Shown: positions 36,151 to 48,439, numbered from the stretch's first letter. The stretch is 64,000 nt of DNA from Dasypus novemcinctus (GCF_030445035.2 NC_080694.1:70323147-70387146), one strand, 5' to 3'. The notes: generated from the sequence alone by a model not told the origin. Translations and numbers: made by a program.

Positions 36151-37689
36151 ACATAAGAGACTGAGACATTTAATTAGCACCTCTGAGCCTTAGTTTTCTT
36201 TAAGTAAAAAGGGAATGATATCAGCAGTCCATTAGGTGGGTTTTAATGAAAATTAAATGTGATAATACATCCTGTGCATCAGAACAATTACTTGCACAAT
36301 GACTGTTTTTAAATTTTATCATATTTGCAGCATATAAATAACAGAATTATTAATGTAACGACTATACTCTTAACTCTCATACAAATCAACAAGACCATAA
36401 ACTTAATAGTAAAAAAATGTACAAAGAACAAGACTTTAAAAACAATTATTATAGTACAAAGGTTGATTAGATTTCAAAATCATATAGAGATATTCTGTCT
36501 AAACGACTGACGTTTTATTACTAAAGGATACAGAAAGAAGGAAAATGCGCAATAGATAGCATGACCATTTCCCCAAACACAGAAATATGAGTTTTTGGAC
36601 CTAATATTAAAGGAAAATATTTCATGTTATTACCAAAAATGAATAGTCATATTCAGCAGTAACAGAAATTAATACTTTTATTGATTCATCTTTCTTTTTT
36701 TCCCATAATACTTACATAATAAACAATGAGGATGTTAAAGTTAGTCATCAGACTTACAGACCAATGTGGTGTAATTACCCCACATTTCCTAAATTTTATA
36801 AGAAATTTTCTTTCCACTTTATGCAAAAGTATTTTCCCAGGGAATCTCCAATATGTCCTAGGATATCAAAGTAAATTCCACTAAGGAAATATAGAAGGCA
36901 ACTGACACTTGTGGCGTTGTCCATGGCACTGAAACCAAGGTAACCACTTGAAGGCTAGAAGATAGGAAGAATGGAAAATAGAATGAAATTCAGGAAAGGA
37001 ATTACCAAAGATGCCCCTTCATCATACATGTGTGGAAAAAACAAGTTTATGCTTACAACATTCTTCTCAGCACCCAGGGGGCACTCTCTTTCAAGATTTT
37101 TATGTCTAGAGATCTGTGGTTCATAAAAAGGCAGGCAGATTTCTGAAAAAGAGATTGAAGTTTTTGAAGATGAAGAAACTATGCTGCAACCCAACTTGAA
37201 TTATGATGTTAAATCATGTTCTCCTATTTAAAGTCACTGAAAGTGTTTCCTGGAAGTCTGAATGCTCATTAAGTAAGAACGAAATAGAAAATTAGGAAGT
37301 TGCCTATATAACTATCTGCATTGAGTAAGCTTTCTTCCTGCTAGTAAGAAAGTTAGGTGTCCAAGAATTAAAACCAATTTCCTGTATTAGAATGGACTAC
37401 TCCTTGATATTATGGGTTTATGGAGAAACTTTAATTACCACATTTTTTGCAGTATCCCATTCTCAATTCAATTTGTCTAGTACTCCAGACATTTCCAAAG
37501 CAAGTCTGCAAAATTTAAATACTAAAATTGTCACAAAATCATTTAATAAGAGGAGTCTGATTTCTGATTTTCTTTAAAAGTTAGGAAAAGTTGTTTCATT
37601 AAGAGATTTTGATACAATTATACTTTGTATATTGATATTGAGCTTATCTTTATTTCAATCAAGGATGGTAAAAACTTTAATTATTCAAA
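36150..37689 (+). repeat. Duplicated block, copy B, second part (direct)
   Basis: Resumes the alignment with copy A (10,780-12,830). Landmarks are CCTYAGTTTTCTT, TTGCARCATATAA, TTCTTCTCAGCAYCCAG and CTTCTTGCTATT/CTTCCTGCTAGT. Parts also match the inverted copy C at 52,260-52,710 and 53,609-53,680. The short open frames here are not conserved between copies. Confidence 0.7.
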
Positions 37690-38639
37690 AGATATGTGGT
37701 GGGGTGAGCCAAGATAGTCGCAGAATAAGGAGCTCCTGGAGTCAGCTTGTGATACAGAGCAGTTGGTGTTCACCCAGAGCAACCTAAAGCAGGACCCAGG
37801 AGACCAGAGTTGTAAACTGCAGCATCCTTGAGAGTGTGGAAGGAGGAGACTGCCCATCTGCACAGAGGATTCATGAATAGAGCCCTCCACACTATGGAGG
37901 TTGGTGCCTGTGGCATGCAAGGCACCTTGGGAGCTATTCCATAGCTGGAGCTGGAAATTCTATTTTCCTCCAGAAAAAAGCGGGAGGGGGGGGAAGATAC
38001 AGTATGGCACCAACTTCACCATATTGACTGGTCCTAGGAACAACTACACTTTGATCCTGTCTAGGTCAGAAGGAAGATGGTGGCCACCAGTTTGACTCTG
38101 CCCTGGGCTTGAAGGGAAGTGGGGCTGGCAGAAAATCACATTGTTTGTAAGAACAATGGCTTCTTTCCACCCAGATTGTATTGCAGGTCTAGCCAAAACC
38201 CCAATCCCAACTCTGGCAAGGAGGAAGATGGGACTACCTGCACCACCTCTCTGGGAAGCTGCAAGCCACACCACAGAGGCTGGTGCCCACTCTACTCTAG
38301 GGGCACAAGCCACCTCAGGAGCTATTCTGTGACTGGAGTTAGAAGCTTCAATTCCCATAAGTGGTGGAGGAAGAGGTAGTTGTCCATTGATCTCAGCTAC
38401 TGCTTAGTGCACTTGACTGGTTAAAGTATAATCCTAGAGACAGATGGGGTCTGAGCCTGTCCAAGGGGGAAAGAGTCCATTAGGTGCCATTTTGACTTCA
38501 CCCCCAGCATGTTGGGGAACCAGACTGACTGAAATCCAGTGAAGTTAGGGACTGGCTTCTTTCCACCAAGATCTGACTGCAGCCTTAGTCTAGGCTCCAG
38601 CCCCAACTCCAGCACAGAAGTAGCTGACAGGACCTGCAC

Positions 38640-39720
38640 CAGGCTTTCCAGGCAACTGCAAGTGCTTTCCACTGGCACAGGCTGAATAGTTGGACATCTG
38701 GGGTTGCATCCCCACATCCCAAGAGATTAGGGGAGGAGCTGAGTATCCTTGGTCTCTCCAGGCAGTGACAGGAGTTTTCAGCCCACAAAATCAGGTTTGT
38801 TGAGTGCCTTTGAAACCATCTCCACCTCTGTCTCCCCACAGAATAAGAGGGACCTGGTGTTCCCTCAGCCTCTCAGGGCAACTTCAGGCAGTTTTGGCCT
38901 GCAGAAACCTGATCTTTGGGCACCTGTGGCTCCATCTCCATCCTCAATAGGACAAGAAATGGACCATGTTTGCCCAGTCTCTCTGGGTAACTGCAGGTGC
39001 TTTTGGCCCACACAGCCTGGACTGGTGGGTACTTGTGAAATGACCCTCACCCCCCAGTAGGAAAGAAGGGACCTGGTGTTTCGACAGTTTTTCTAGACAA
39101 TGACAGAACTTTGGCCTGCATTGACTGGAGTATTGGATGTCAATGAATCCTCTCCCACCCCCAACAGAATAGGAGGTGTCTGGTCCCACCACAGCCTCTC
39201 TGGACAGCAGTGAGTACTTTTGGCCAATAGGGACTGACCTGCTGGGTGACTGTTGATCCAACTGCATGCCTTAAAAGGATAGAAGGAGGCTGCTGATGAT
39301 TCCTCGGCCTCTCCAGGCAACTTCAGGTATTCTTGGCCTAAAGAGACTGAGACCCCATAGAACCACTCCCACCACCCAATAGGATAGGAGGGGCTGGTGC
39401 TTCCTCAGTCTCTCCAGGAAACAGAGGATACTTTTGGACCTACATGACTGAACTGTTAAGCATTGGTGGTTCAATTCCCACCCACTAAAGGGCAAATATG
39501 TAGTCATATTTGGCCCACAAAGATTAGATTGCTGGTCACTCCAGAGAGTTCATTCCCACCCCTGGCAGGGAGAGGGTCTGGTGCTACATCAGTTTACCTA
39601 AGCAACTGTGGTCATTTTGGACCCACACATCATAGATTTCCAACCACAATTATAGCTCCATCCCTGCCTAAGGTAAGGGAGGAAGGGGTGTGAAGTTTCA
39701 TCAGTGTCTCCAGGAGTCTA
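38640..39720 (+). repeat. Tandem monomers in L1 5' UTR
   Basis: A diverged unit of about 100-118 bp recurs with starts near 38,643, 38,753, 38,871, 38,979, 39,088, 39,195, 39,308, 39,408, about 39,500, 39,594 and 39,708. Each begins like CTCTCCAGGCAACTGCAGGT, followed by CTTTTGGCCYRCA and a cysteine-to-proline-like CTCCAYCCCC tract. Monomer-type 5' UTRs act as promoters in some mammalian L1 lineages. The overlapping ORFs on both strands are by-products of the repeat. Confidence 0.75.
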
Positions 39721-39927
39721 CAAACAGACTTGTTGTGCCCATCTTGGATTATTATACATATCTGCAGCTCTGTTCCTGCCCCTGACAGAGGAGAAAGGTG
39801 GGAGAAGCTTCATCAATTCCTGGGGCAATGTGGGCAGCTTCAGACTCCATAGCTTACAGCACCAACTACATCCTTGGTTAATACTATGCAACCAACAAGG
39901 GAGAAAAGACAAGAAATCCCTAAACTA

Positions 39928-40207
39928 GGCATTTTCGGGACTTGGAGTTGTCCTGGGTGGTGCTGCAGGGACAATTACTGGACATTGTAGATCCTCCCAG
40001 GGCCCACTGGATGGAACGTGGGAGAGTATGGGCTATGATGTGGACCATTGACCATGAGGTGCAGCGATGCCCAGAGATGTACTCACCAAATGCAATGGAT
40101 GTGTCATGATGATGGGGGAGAGTGTTGCTGTGGGGGAGTGGTGGGGTGGGTGCGGTGGGGGTGAATGGGGACCTCATATTTTTTGAATGTAATATTTTTT
40201 AAAAATG

Positions 40208-40269
<62 letters not shown>
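39928..40269 (+). mobile_element. LINE-1 3' end nested in L1 number 2
   Basis: Perfect 17-bp TSD AAGAAATCCCTAAACTA at 39,911-39,927 and 40,270-40,286. The insert is about 270 bp of the shared 3' module (GCATTTTCGGGACTTGGAGT to TTTTTGAATGTAATATTTT), followed by a short A-rich run and a (TA)n tract. Confidence 0.95.
40207..40264 (+). repeat. (TA)n microsatellite
   Basis: An almost pure TA dinucleotide run of about 58 bp in the tail of the nested LINE-1 3' end, probably grown from the original A-rich tail. Confidence 0.97.
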
Positions 40270-40414
40270 AAGAAATCCCTAAACTAAAGTGAGAAACTGC
40301 ACCCATAATAAATATATCTAGTAAGCCAGATGTGGAAACGCCAACAAAAAATTATAATCCCATGCCAAGAAATAGGAAGAGATGGCCCAGTTAAAGGAAT
40401 AAGATAAGACTGCA

Positions 40415-43400
40415 TATGACATATGCATTCTTTTCAAGGTCTCATGGATCTTGGTCCAGTATAGATCATATGTTGGGTCACAAAGCAGATCTCAATAAAT
40501 TACACAAAATCAAAATGATACAAAGCACTTCCTCTGATAATGGAATTAAGTTGGAAATCAGCAAGTGGAAAATAAAGGGAAAATTCACATATATATGGAG
40601 ATTAAACAACACACTTTTGAATAATAAGTGGGTCAAAGAAGAAATTTCAAGAGAAATTGATAAATATCTCTAGACAAAGGACTATGAGAATACAACACAT
40701 CAGAACCTATGGGATGATACGAAGGCAGTCTTGAGAGAAAACTTTATAGCCCTCAATATTTACATTAAAAAAGAAGAAAGAGCTAAAATCAATGACCTAA
40801 CTACACAACTGGAGGAACTAGAAAAGCAAGAGCAAGGTAATCCCAAGGCAAGAAGAAGGAATGAAATAACAAAGATCAGAGCAGACATAAATGAAATTAA
40901 CAGAAAATAGAGAAAATTAACTACACCAAAAGTTGGTTCTTCAAGATTAACAAAATCAACAAACCCTTACCTAGACTGACAAAGAATAAAAGAAAGAAGT
41001 TGCAAATAAATGAAATAAAGAATGAAAAGGGAAACCTTACTACTGACCCCACAGAAACAAGAGAGAGAATATGAGGCTACTATGAACAACTTTATGCTAA
41101 AAAACTAGAAAATGTAGATGAAATGGAAAAATTCCTAGGAATGTACAAACAACTTACACTAACACTAGAAGAAATAGAAGACCTCAACAAATCAATCACA
41201 AGTAAAGAGATTGAAACAGTCATCAAACAGCTCCCCAAAATGAAAAGCCCAGGACCAGACAGTTTCACAATTGAGTTCTACCAAGCATTCAAAGAAGACT
41301 TAACACCAGTCTTACTCAAGCTCTTCCAAAAAATTCAACAAGAATGAATGCTACCAAACTCATTCTATGAAGTCAATTTCACTCTAATACCAAAGCCAGA
41401 TAAAGATATTTAAAAAAAAAAAAGAAAATTACATACCCACTTCTCTAATGATATGGATGCAAAAATCCTCAATAAAATACTTGCTAATAGAATCCAACAA
41501 CAAATTAAAAGAATTATCCATCATGATCAAGTGGGCTTTATATCAGGCATGCAAGGATGGTTCAACACAAGAAAATCAATCAGCATAATACACCATTAAT
41601 AAATCAAAGAAGAAAAATCACATGATCTTATGAATTGATGCAGAAAAGGCATTTGATAAAATACAGCATCTTTTCTTGATAAAAATACTACAGAAAATAG
41701 GAATTGAAGGAAACTTTCTCACCATGATAAAATTCATATAGGAAAAACCCATAGGTAACATTGTTCCTAATGGTGAAAGACTAAAAGATTTCCCTTTGTG
41801 ATCAGGGACAAGGCAAGGATGCCCACTCTCTCACTGTTGTTCGATATAGTGCTAGAGGTTCTAGCTAGAGCAATCAGTCAATAAAAAGAAATAAAATGCA
41901 TCCAAATTGGAAAGGAAGAATTAAAACTTTCACTATTTGCAGATGATATGATTGTAGATCTAGAAAGTCCTAAAAAAGCTACTAGTGCAACAAAGCTACT
42001 AGAGCTTTGATTTCAGTAGAGTGTCAGAGTATAAGATCAATATGCAAAAATCAATGGTGTTTCTATATACTAATAATGTACAATCTGAGGAGAAAGACAG
42101 GAAAAAAAATCTACTTACAATATCAACTAAAAGAATCTAATATTTAGGAATTAACTTAACCAAGGATACAAAGCACATGTATTCAGAAAACTATAATGCA
42201 TTGCTAAAAGAAATTTTTAAAAAACCTTAATAATTGGAAGAACATTCCATGATCATGAATTGGAAGACTAAATATCATTAAGATGTCAATTCTACTGAAA
42301 TTGATATACAGATTCAATGCAATCCCAATAAAAATCCTACCATCATTTTTTAAGCAAGTGAATAACACAATTATCAAATTTATCTGGAAGGGTAAGAGGC
42401 CCCAGATAGCCAGAAACATTTTAAAAAAGGAAAAGTGAAGTTGGAAGACTCTCATTTCCAGATTTTAAATCATATTACCTAGCTACAGTGGTAAAAACAG
42501 CATGGTATCGGCATAAAGATAGACACATAGACTAATGGAACTGAAATGATGGGTTCAGAAACAGACCCTCACATCTACAGCCAAGTGATATTTGACAAGC
42601 CTGGCAAGTCCTCCCAGTGGGGGCAGAACAGTTTATTTAACAAATGGTCTTGGGAGAACTGGATATCCATAGCAAAAAGAAAGGAAGAAGACCCCTATCT
42701 CACATCTTATACAAAAAAATTTACTCAAAATGGACCAAAGACCTAAATATAAAATAAAGTACAATAAAGCTTCTAGAAGAAAATGTAGGGAAACATCTTC
42801 AAGATCTGGTGGTAGGTGGTGGATTCTTAAACCTTACACCAAAAGCATGAGCAATGGAAGAAAACTCGGATAAATGGGACCTCCTCAAACTTAAGCCTTT
42901 CTGTGATTCAAAGGACTTCATCATAAAGGTGTAAAGGCAGCCCAGTTGATGGGAGAAAATATTTGGAAATCACTTATCCAATAAGGGTTTGATTTCCATT
43001 CTACAGAAAGAAATCATACAACTCAACAATAAAAGAGCAAGCAATCCAATTAAAAAATGGGCAAAAGATTTAAATAGACATTTATCCAAAGAGGAAATAC
43101 AAATGGCAAAAAAGCACATGAAAATATTCCATATCACTAGGTATTAGTGAAATGCAAATTCAAAAATGAGATATCATCTAACACCACATAGAATGGCTGT
43201 CATTAAAAAAAATAGAGAACAATAAGTGCTGGAGAGAATGTGGAGAAATAGGAACACTCCTTTACTGTTGGTGGGAGTGTAAAGTGGTGCAGCCTCTGTG
43301 GAAGAGAGTTGGCAGTTCCTCAGAAAGCTAAATATAGAACTGCCATATGATCCAGCAATTCCTCTACTAGGAATATATGCAGAATAACTAAAAATGCTGA

Positions 43401-43690
43401 CACAAACACACATCTGCATACCAGTGTTCATAAGAACATTGTTCACAATTGCCAAAAGATGAAAACAATCCAAATGTCAATCCACCAATGAATGGATAAG
43501 CAAAATTTGTTATATACATTTGATGGAGTACTATGCTGCAGTAAGAAGAAATGAAATTGGGACATATGTGATAACATGGATGAATTTCGAAGACATTATA
43601 CTAAATGAAGTAAGTCAGACACAAAAGGACAAATATTGCATGGTCTCATTAATATGAACTAAATATAAATAATAAACAAATGGAATTAAA
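40415..43690 (+). pseudogene. L1 number 2 ORF2 remnant
   Basis: Picks up at the endonuclease C-terminal part (TSSDNGIKLEI near 40,540), then reverse transcriptase: KSPGPDSFT near 41,250, an intact FADD catalytic motif near 41,940-41,952, and a C-terminal region to about 43,690. Upstream, only a short ORF1-region trace (40,320-40,410) survives. Most of ORF1 and the first part of ORF2 are deleted, with the junction near 40,410. Stops and frameshifts are present. Confidence 0.85.
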
Positions 43691-44464
43691 ACCTAGAGTA
43701 AAGGTTATTAGGAGATAAGAGAAGTGTTTAGAAGAACTAAGGATACTTAATGATATAGAAGTTTTAATTAACTTGACTATGAAAGTGAAAATGTATAGAA
43801 ATGATAGTAATACATTATAGTGAGTAGTTACTGGTTTATAAATGGGATTGCAGCTGAAAAGGGTATTCTTGGGAAGTAAATGTCAATAGAAAGAAAGCTA
43901 AAGAATAATCTAGGGACTGAATAGCATAGTGAACCCAGAGGTGGTTGAGAATTTTGGTTGAGGTTACAAATGCAAGAGAATCCTTCAGTGAGCTAGAGCA
44001 TATGTGCATCACTATAGCAGAGTGATGGGAATATGGAGAATCATGGGAAAATTACAACTGGTGTGACCAATACACTGTGGTTAACAACAATACTATAATA
44101 TTCTTGCATCAATGCCAAAGCTTTACTGTGTTGATAATGGAGGTGTATGGAAAAAGTGTGCCAAATGTATGCTATGGTCCATGATTGGTGGTAATAGTCT
44201 GATGGTATTGTTTCATAACCTGTAACAAACGTTCTACCAGGATGTGGAGTTGTAAGGGAAATCTACACATCTGTATGATTGTTTTGCAAGTTCACAATAC
44301 TTGTAACAAAAAGTAGTATGGGTTAAGGGAAAAATACACCAAATGTAAGATATGGATTATAGTTGGTAGTAATATTTGGCGATGCTCTTCCATAGTTTGT
44401 AACAAGTGTTTCACAATAATGCAGAGAGTTGGTAGAGGGGTGGTGTGTGAGACCCCTGTGTGAT

Positions 44465-44876
44465 TGCTGGAAACTGAGGGATAGTGGGCTCACAAAGAGA
44501 GACATGCTGTTTCCATGGCTATGCTTTTAACATAGGAATGCAGCAATTAAGCCTTTTGAGTCAACAGGATAGAGCTGTCTGGGGCAGGGAGAAATACGAG
44601 CAAATGCACTTTGTAACTTGAAAGGAATACTGAATCTTTGTACTTTGAGATAAGTTCTTTAATATACAAGTATTGTTAATGTGTAGTTACACTGCTTGTT
44701 ATCTTGATAGTTTGAGTATATATATAATGCCACATGTAGAAAATAAAGTTGTCTGAGGAGTCATTACTCGCAGACCCCCTGATCCCCGCTCTCTCTCGCT
44801 CTTTCTTTCTCTTTGTTTCCTTCTCCCTTTTCTCTTTCTTTCATTACCGATAACCTTCAGGTACAAATCTCCAACA
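44465..44876 (+). repeat. Solo LTR of the same retrovirus family
   Basis: TGCTGGAAACTGAG to CTCCAACA, 412 bp, with a 5-bp flanking repeat GTGAT (44,460-44,464 and 44,877-44,881). It shares the provirus LTR order: CTCACAAAGAGAGAC, a TATA-like segment, AATAAAGTTGTCTGA near 44,741, CTCGCAGACCCCCTGATCCC, and the pyrimidine tract. It has AATAAA, unlike the proviral 5' LTR. It sits in the 3' UTR of L1 number 2 and is therefore younger than that element. Confidence 0.93.
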
Positions 44877-45000
44877 GTGATGTTATGTATGTTTATTTTG
44901 TAAGTTCACAATCTTTATTATACATTTATTGTTTATGTGTGTTCATGTATGAATGATATACTTCAATAAACAATTAAAAATTTAAAAAGTGAGAGATATG

Positions 45001-45988
45001 ATATCTCTATTCTATTAGCCCCAAATACCTTAGAAGTGTGACTTCATTTCTTTCAGTTACTAACACTTTGGTGTCAAGTAAAGAAAAAAGAACATATTTC
45101 TCCATATTTCTCCTGAATTATATTACCTAAGAACTAGTTAAAAAAAAAAAAAGATAGGTGTAGGGAGACAAAACAAAAAAGATTAGAAAGAGACTTGAAA
45201 GTCATAATTTACCAGGACCAAAGACTGAAGAGTAAGTAATTAAATAAATGAGACAGAAAGTAATACTAGCCTACACTTTTAAAGCTATGTCACAGAAATC
45301 CTTGACAGTATGGCAGCTGACTTCTAAAAGATCTCTGGATATAAAGGCTCCAAAACACTCTAGGGAAGCCATTGCTTAATTTATTTTTGCTTATTAGGGA
45401 TTACAATGTCATTGGATTTAATTATTCATTCACCTCTCTGTTTGAAGAACAAGAAGTCATGATATAATCCTTAAAAATTCCCCTTAACTCATGTGTGAGT
45501 TAGCATTTTCTTTTTCAATTGAGTGTTGGTGGTCCTAAATTAAATTAGTCCAAATATTAGAAATATATAATAATAATAATATAAACAATAATAGTTGCAG
45601 TAGTAATGTTATTGCTCACATTAAAGTTATTAACCAAGAGGGATCTCAAGATAAACAGGTCTAAATACTATCCACATGAGAAATAGTCATATTTCTACAT
45701 CTGATTTCACAAAAAATACAATATATATATAAAAAATCAAATTGTATCAATTGATATAACCAAACCAACTCAGTGTTAGGGTTCCACAGCCAGTGTCTAA
45801 TCTGCTCATGGTTCTTATAATACCAAGGAATACATTGTTTAATACACAGAGACTAGTCTTTGTCACATGTCTTTCATGTATTCAATTCTTTCTTTTATAC
45901 ATATTTGAGAAGCTGTATACATTCACACTCCAGGTGTCCAATCACCTGCTTATTTATGTGTCAGACAGGTTCTCCATGTTCATTCATG
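45001..45988 (-). other. 3' flank of the OR12D pseudogene at 46 kb
   Basis: Read on the minus strand, it matches the 3' flank of the intact gene (2,508 on) near the stop. 45,300-45,700 aligns with 48,440-48,870, the flank of the other pseudogene: AAAAGATCTCTGGAT, GATTACAATGTCAYTGG, TCACATTAAARTT. No gene. Confidence 0.6.
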
Positions 45989-46632
45989 TCAGAGCTTCCT
46001 TCTGATTGCCCTAATCAAATCCTGCTTCACATCTTTGTTCCTCAAGGTATAGATCAGTGGAGTTAGTACAGGAGTGACCACACAGTACATGAGGGCAATG
46101 ACCGCATCCTGTTCCATGGAGCTGTCTGAAGCAGGACAAATGTAGGTGAAGAGAATAAGAACATAGAAAAGAATATCAATCATGAAGTGTGAGGCACAAG
46201 TGGTCAGTCCTTTCTGAAACATTCTTCAAGAACGAAGGTTGAAGAAGAGATAGGTGAGAATGTAGAAATAGGAGAGTTGCATCTGAGAAAAGGGGCCCAT
46301 GGTAATGGGCCCTGTGACAGTATTAAGGAACCACTGCTGGAGGTCAACATTCCCACAGGCCAGTTCCAGCAGTGACTTAACATCACAATAGAAATGATGG
46401 ATATGGTTGGAACCACAGAAGTTCAAGTGAAAGGTCATTATGGAGTGCAGCAGGGCATGGAAGAAACCCATGACCCAGACTGTGCTCGCCACCTGGATGC
46501 CGAGCTGATAATTCATGATGACAGTGTAATGAAGCAGTTTTGAGATAACCACAGAACAGTCAAAGGACATCATGCCCAACAGCAAGGCTTCCATACTGCC
46601 CAGGAAGTGGAAGAAATGCAGCTGGCTTATGG
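45989..46632 (-). pseudogene. OR12D pseudogene, 5'-truncated
   Basis: Covers the receptor from just before TM3 (SQLHFFHFLGS) to the C-terminus (PLIYTLRNKDV). TM1 and TM2 are missing: similarity stops near 46,632, where it abuts the GC-rich retrocopy sequence. A TGA at 46,226-46,228 interrupts the frame before TM6, where the intact gene has a Cys codon. The MALDRFVAIC motif has decayed to MSFDCSVVIS. Clearly non-functional. Confidence 0.92.
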
Positions 46633-46636
46633 ATTT

Positions 46637-47113
46637 CTTAAGGTATCTGGGTTGAACCCTGTAACCCAAAGTAAGAAGCATCTTAAACAGAGAGCATTTT
46701 GGTATTCAGACAAGTTCAGTTTCTACTGTACCATGTCTCCATCATATACAGAGAGCAGGCTCTCTGTGTGCCTGAAGGTGGCTTCAGCTAGGAAGTACAG
46801 GTGGGTTTTGCCATCTACACCTGATCGGCAGGTGGGCCAGTCTTGGGACAATTCGTCCTGCTCGGCTGAGGCCTGCTGGTGTCCACAGAGCCGGGCTGCT
46901 CCTACACCAGCTCCGTGCTGAGGTCAAGGCCTCACCTGTGCTCTGGAGCAGCATGTCCACCTGGCTCTGAAGCATGGTGAGCTCCACCAAGTCCTCCATC
47001 TGCTGTGCTGGATGGCCAGCATCTCAGAGTGGTGCTCGAATTTGACCCCCGGTGGAGATCTGCTCCAGCCTCAAAGCTTTCAACATCACTTCCACTGATT
47101 TCACCTCACTGGC
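46637..47113 (-). pseudogene. Second copy of the unidentified GC-rich retrocopy
   Basis: Minus-strand paralogue of 23,900-24,390. It runs from GAGGCTGGAGCAGATCTCC to a GGTACAGTAGAAACTGAACT 3' part, and is fused directly to the truncated OR12D pseudogene. Open pieces (46,784-46,999 on the minus strand: DLVELTMLQSQVDMLLQS) show the same coiled-coil-like segment. Parent gene unknown. Confidence 0.55.
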
Positions 47114-47700
47114 TGTGCACTTATTAGTCTGTTTATTTTAGTAGTCTGCTGAACTTCTTGAGTCCTGACCTAACTGGTTGGACAGATCCTTGTGCCTGGA
47201 AGGACTTCTCTCTTGGCTGAATGATTTGCACTCACTGTCTTAAAGTTCTTCATAATTTTTGATCTAGGAACCTGGTATTTCTCTAGTCTCACAATTTATG
47301 TAGCAGATCTGTTTATTAGCTTTCGAATTTTAGATTTGCTATTTGCATATCTAGACCTCTTAGAGTTTAGCATACTTATGCTTTGAGTAAATCACCAAGA
47401 ATTGGCTCAACTTTGTCTCTGTGCAGTCAGACAACTAGCTATTCTTCACAGATGTGTGTTACCATTTCTAAATTAGGCCACATCTCTATAAATAGTCAAC
47501 ATGTTACCCCGTTCTATTTTTTCCATTGATTTTTCTCTTTTTGTGGCAGCAACAAACTGTATATTAACTGATGCCCTTACTATCAGTCTTAATATTTTAT
47601 CTTATAGGTGGGTCCACTGCTTATACTTCTTTTGTTAAAATGCCTTGGGATAGTCTACTGTCATTATCGCATGTCCTGACTAGATTGACCAAAGAAGTTC
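47114..47700 (-). repeat. Duplicated block, partial copy D (inverted)
   Basis: Matches 53,800-54,800 in the same orientation: TCTTGGCTGAATGA/TCTTGGTTGAATGA, ACCAAGAATTGGCTC, GACAACTAGCTATTC, AAAATGCCTTG. It lacks the LINE-1 insertion found there and so shows the pre-insertion state. It belongs to copies A and B at 10.0-10.6 and 17.2-17.5 kb. Confidence 0.75.
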
Positions 47701-48439
47701 TAAATGCTTCCACTTGGTTTCTCTCTGTGTGATAACTCATTTCTCACAATGAAAAACCTGGGTTAGGGTTTCTCTAATTGACAAGTATGGTTCAATCCCA
47801 ATTATACCATGAGTAGTTAGGTAAATGACTATTGGGTGTGTCTGCAGTACCTGACGGTCTGCTGTAGAACAGATTTGAACCATGACTTTATTACATAGCC
47901 TCTATATGCCTTCTCACAGGTGAAACATTACACTTAGTCTCTTTAAGGATCAGTAGCAATCAAATCATGTGGCCAATACTCTTAAAAGATAAGGATATTC
48001 CCTTTCTCCTGGGTCAATTACATCTGAAACAGTAAAGGCAGATTCTTGAATAGGTAGCCCTACATTTCAAAATGTATTTTCAAGGTCTTTTCTGATTGGT
48101 TGACTTTATAAATACACAAAAATGCTGGCAACTCTTAGCATTTATAGGTAACTTGAGGTGAAGAATATCATACCTTTTGTCTATTTGCTTCAGAATCATC
48201 TCAGCAACTATGACTTCATTGCTAGTATGAGTTTGCTGCTAGGAAAGGAAAACAGTTCAGAGTCGTAATTAATTCTTCCTATTTCATGAGTATTACATTG
48301 TATTACAATACAACCTGTCAAAAAGGAAAACACAAAAAGTTTAAAGGGTTTGAAAGTTTAAAATTTTCCATGTCCAAGCACAAGGGAAAATAAGACAGTC
48401 ATTAGAAAAAAGGAATTCTGCAGAGTTTTTTTCAACATG
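47701..48439. other. No recognisable gene
   Basis: AT-rich; probably more of copy D and of the pseudogene flank, but I could not align it with confidence. Confidence 0.35.

Larger units (their letters stand above)
37697..44993 (+). mobile_element. LINE-1 element, internally deleted (L1 number 2)
   Basis: Starts GGTGGGGTGAGCCAAGATAG, a typical L1 5' end. It has a long 5' UTR with tandem monomers, a trace of the ORF1 region, ORF2 from the endonuclease C-terminal part, and a 3' UTR of about 0.9 kb unlike that of L1 number 1. AGATATG flanks both ends (37,690-37,696 and 44,994-45,000) and may be the TSD. It carries two later insertions (39,928-40,269 and 44,465-44,876). Confidence 0.8.

Noticed and set aside
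38044-39693. Many 60-107-codon frames on both strands
   Set aside because: They follow the 100-118-bp LINE-1 5' UTR monomers and are not conserved between monomers as proteins.
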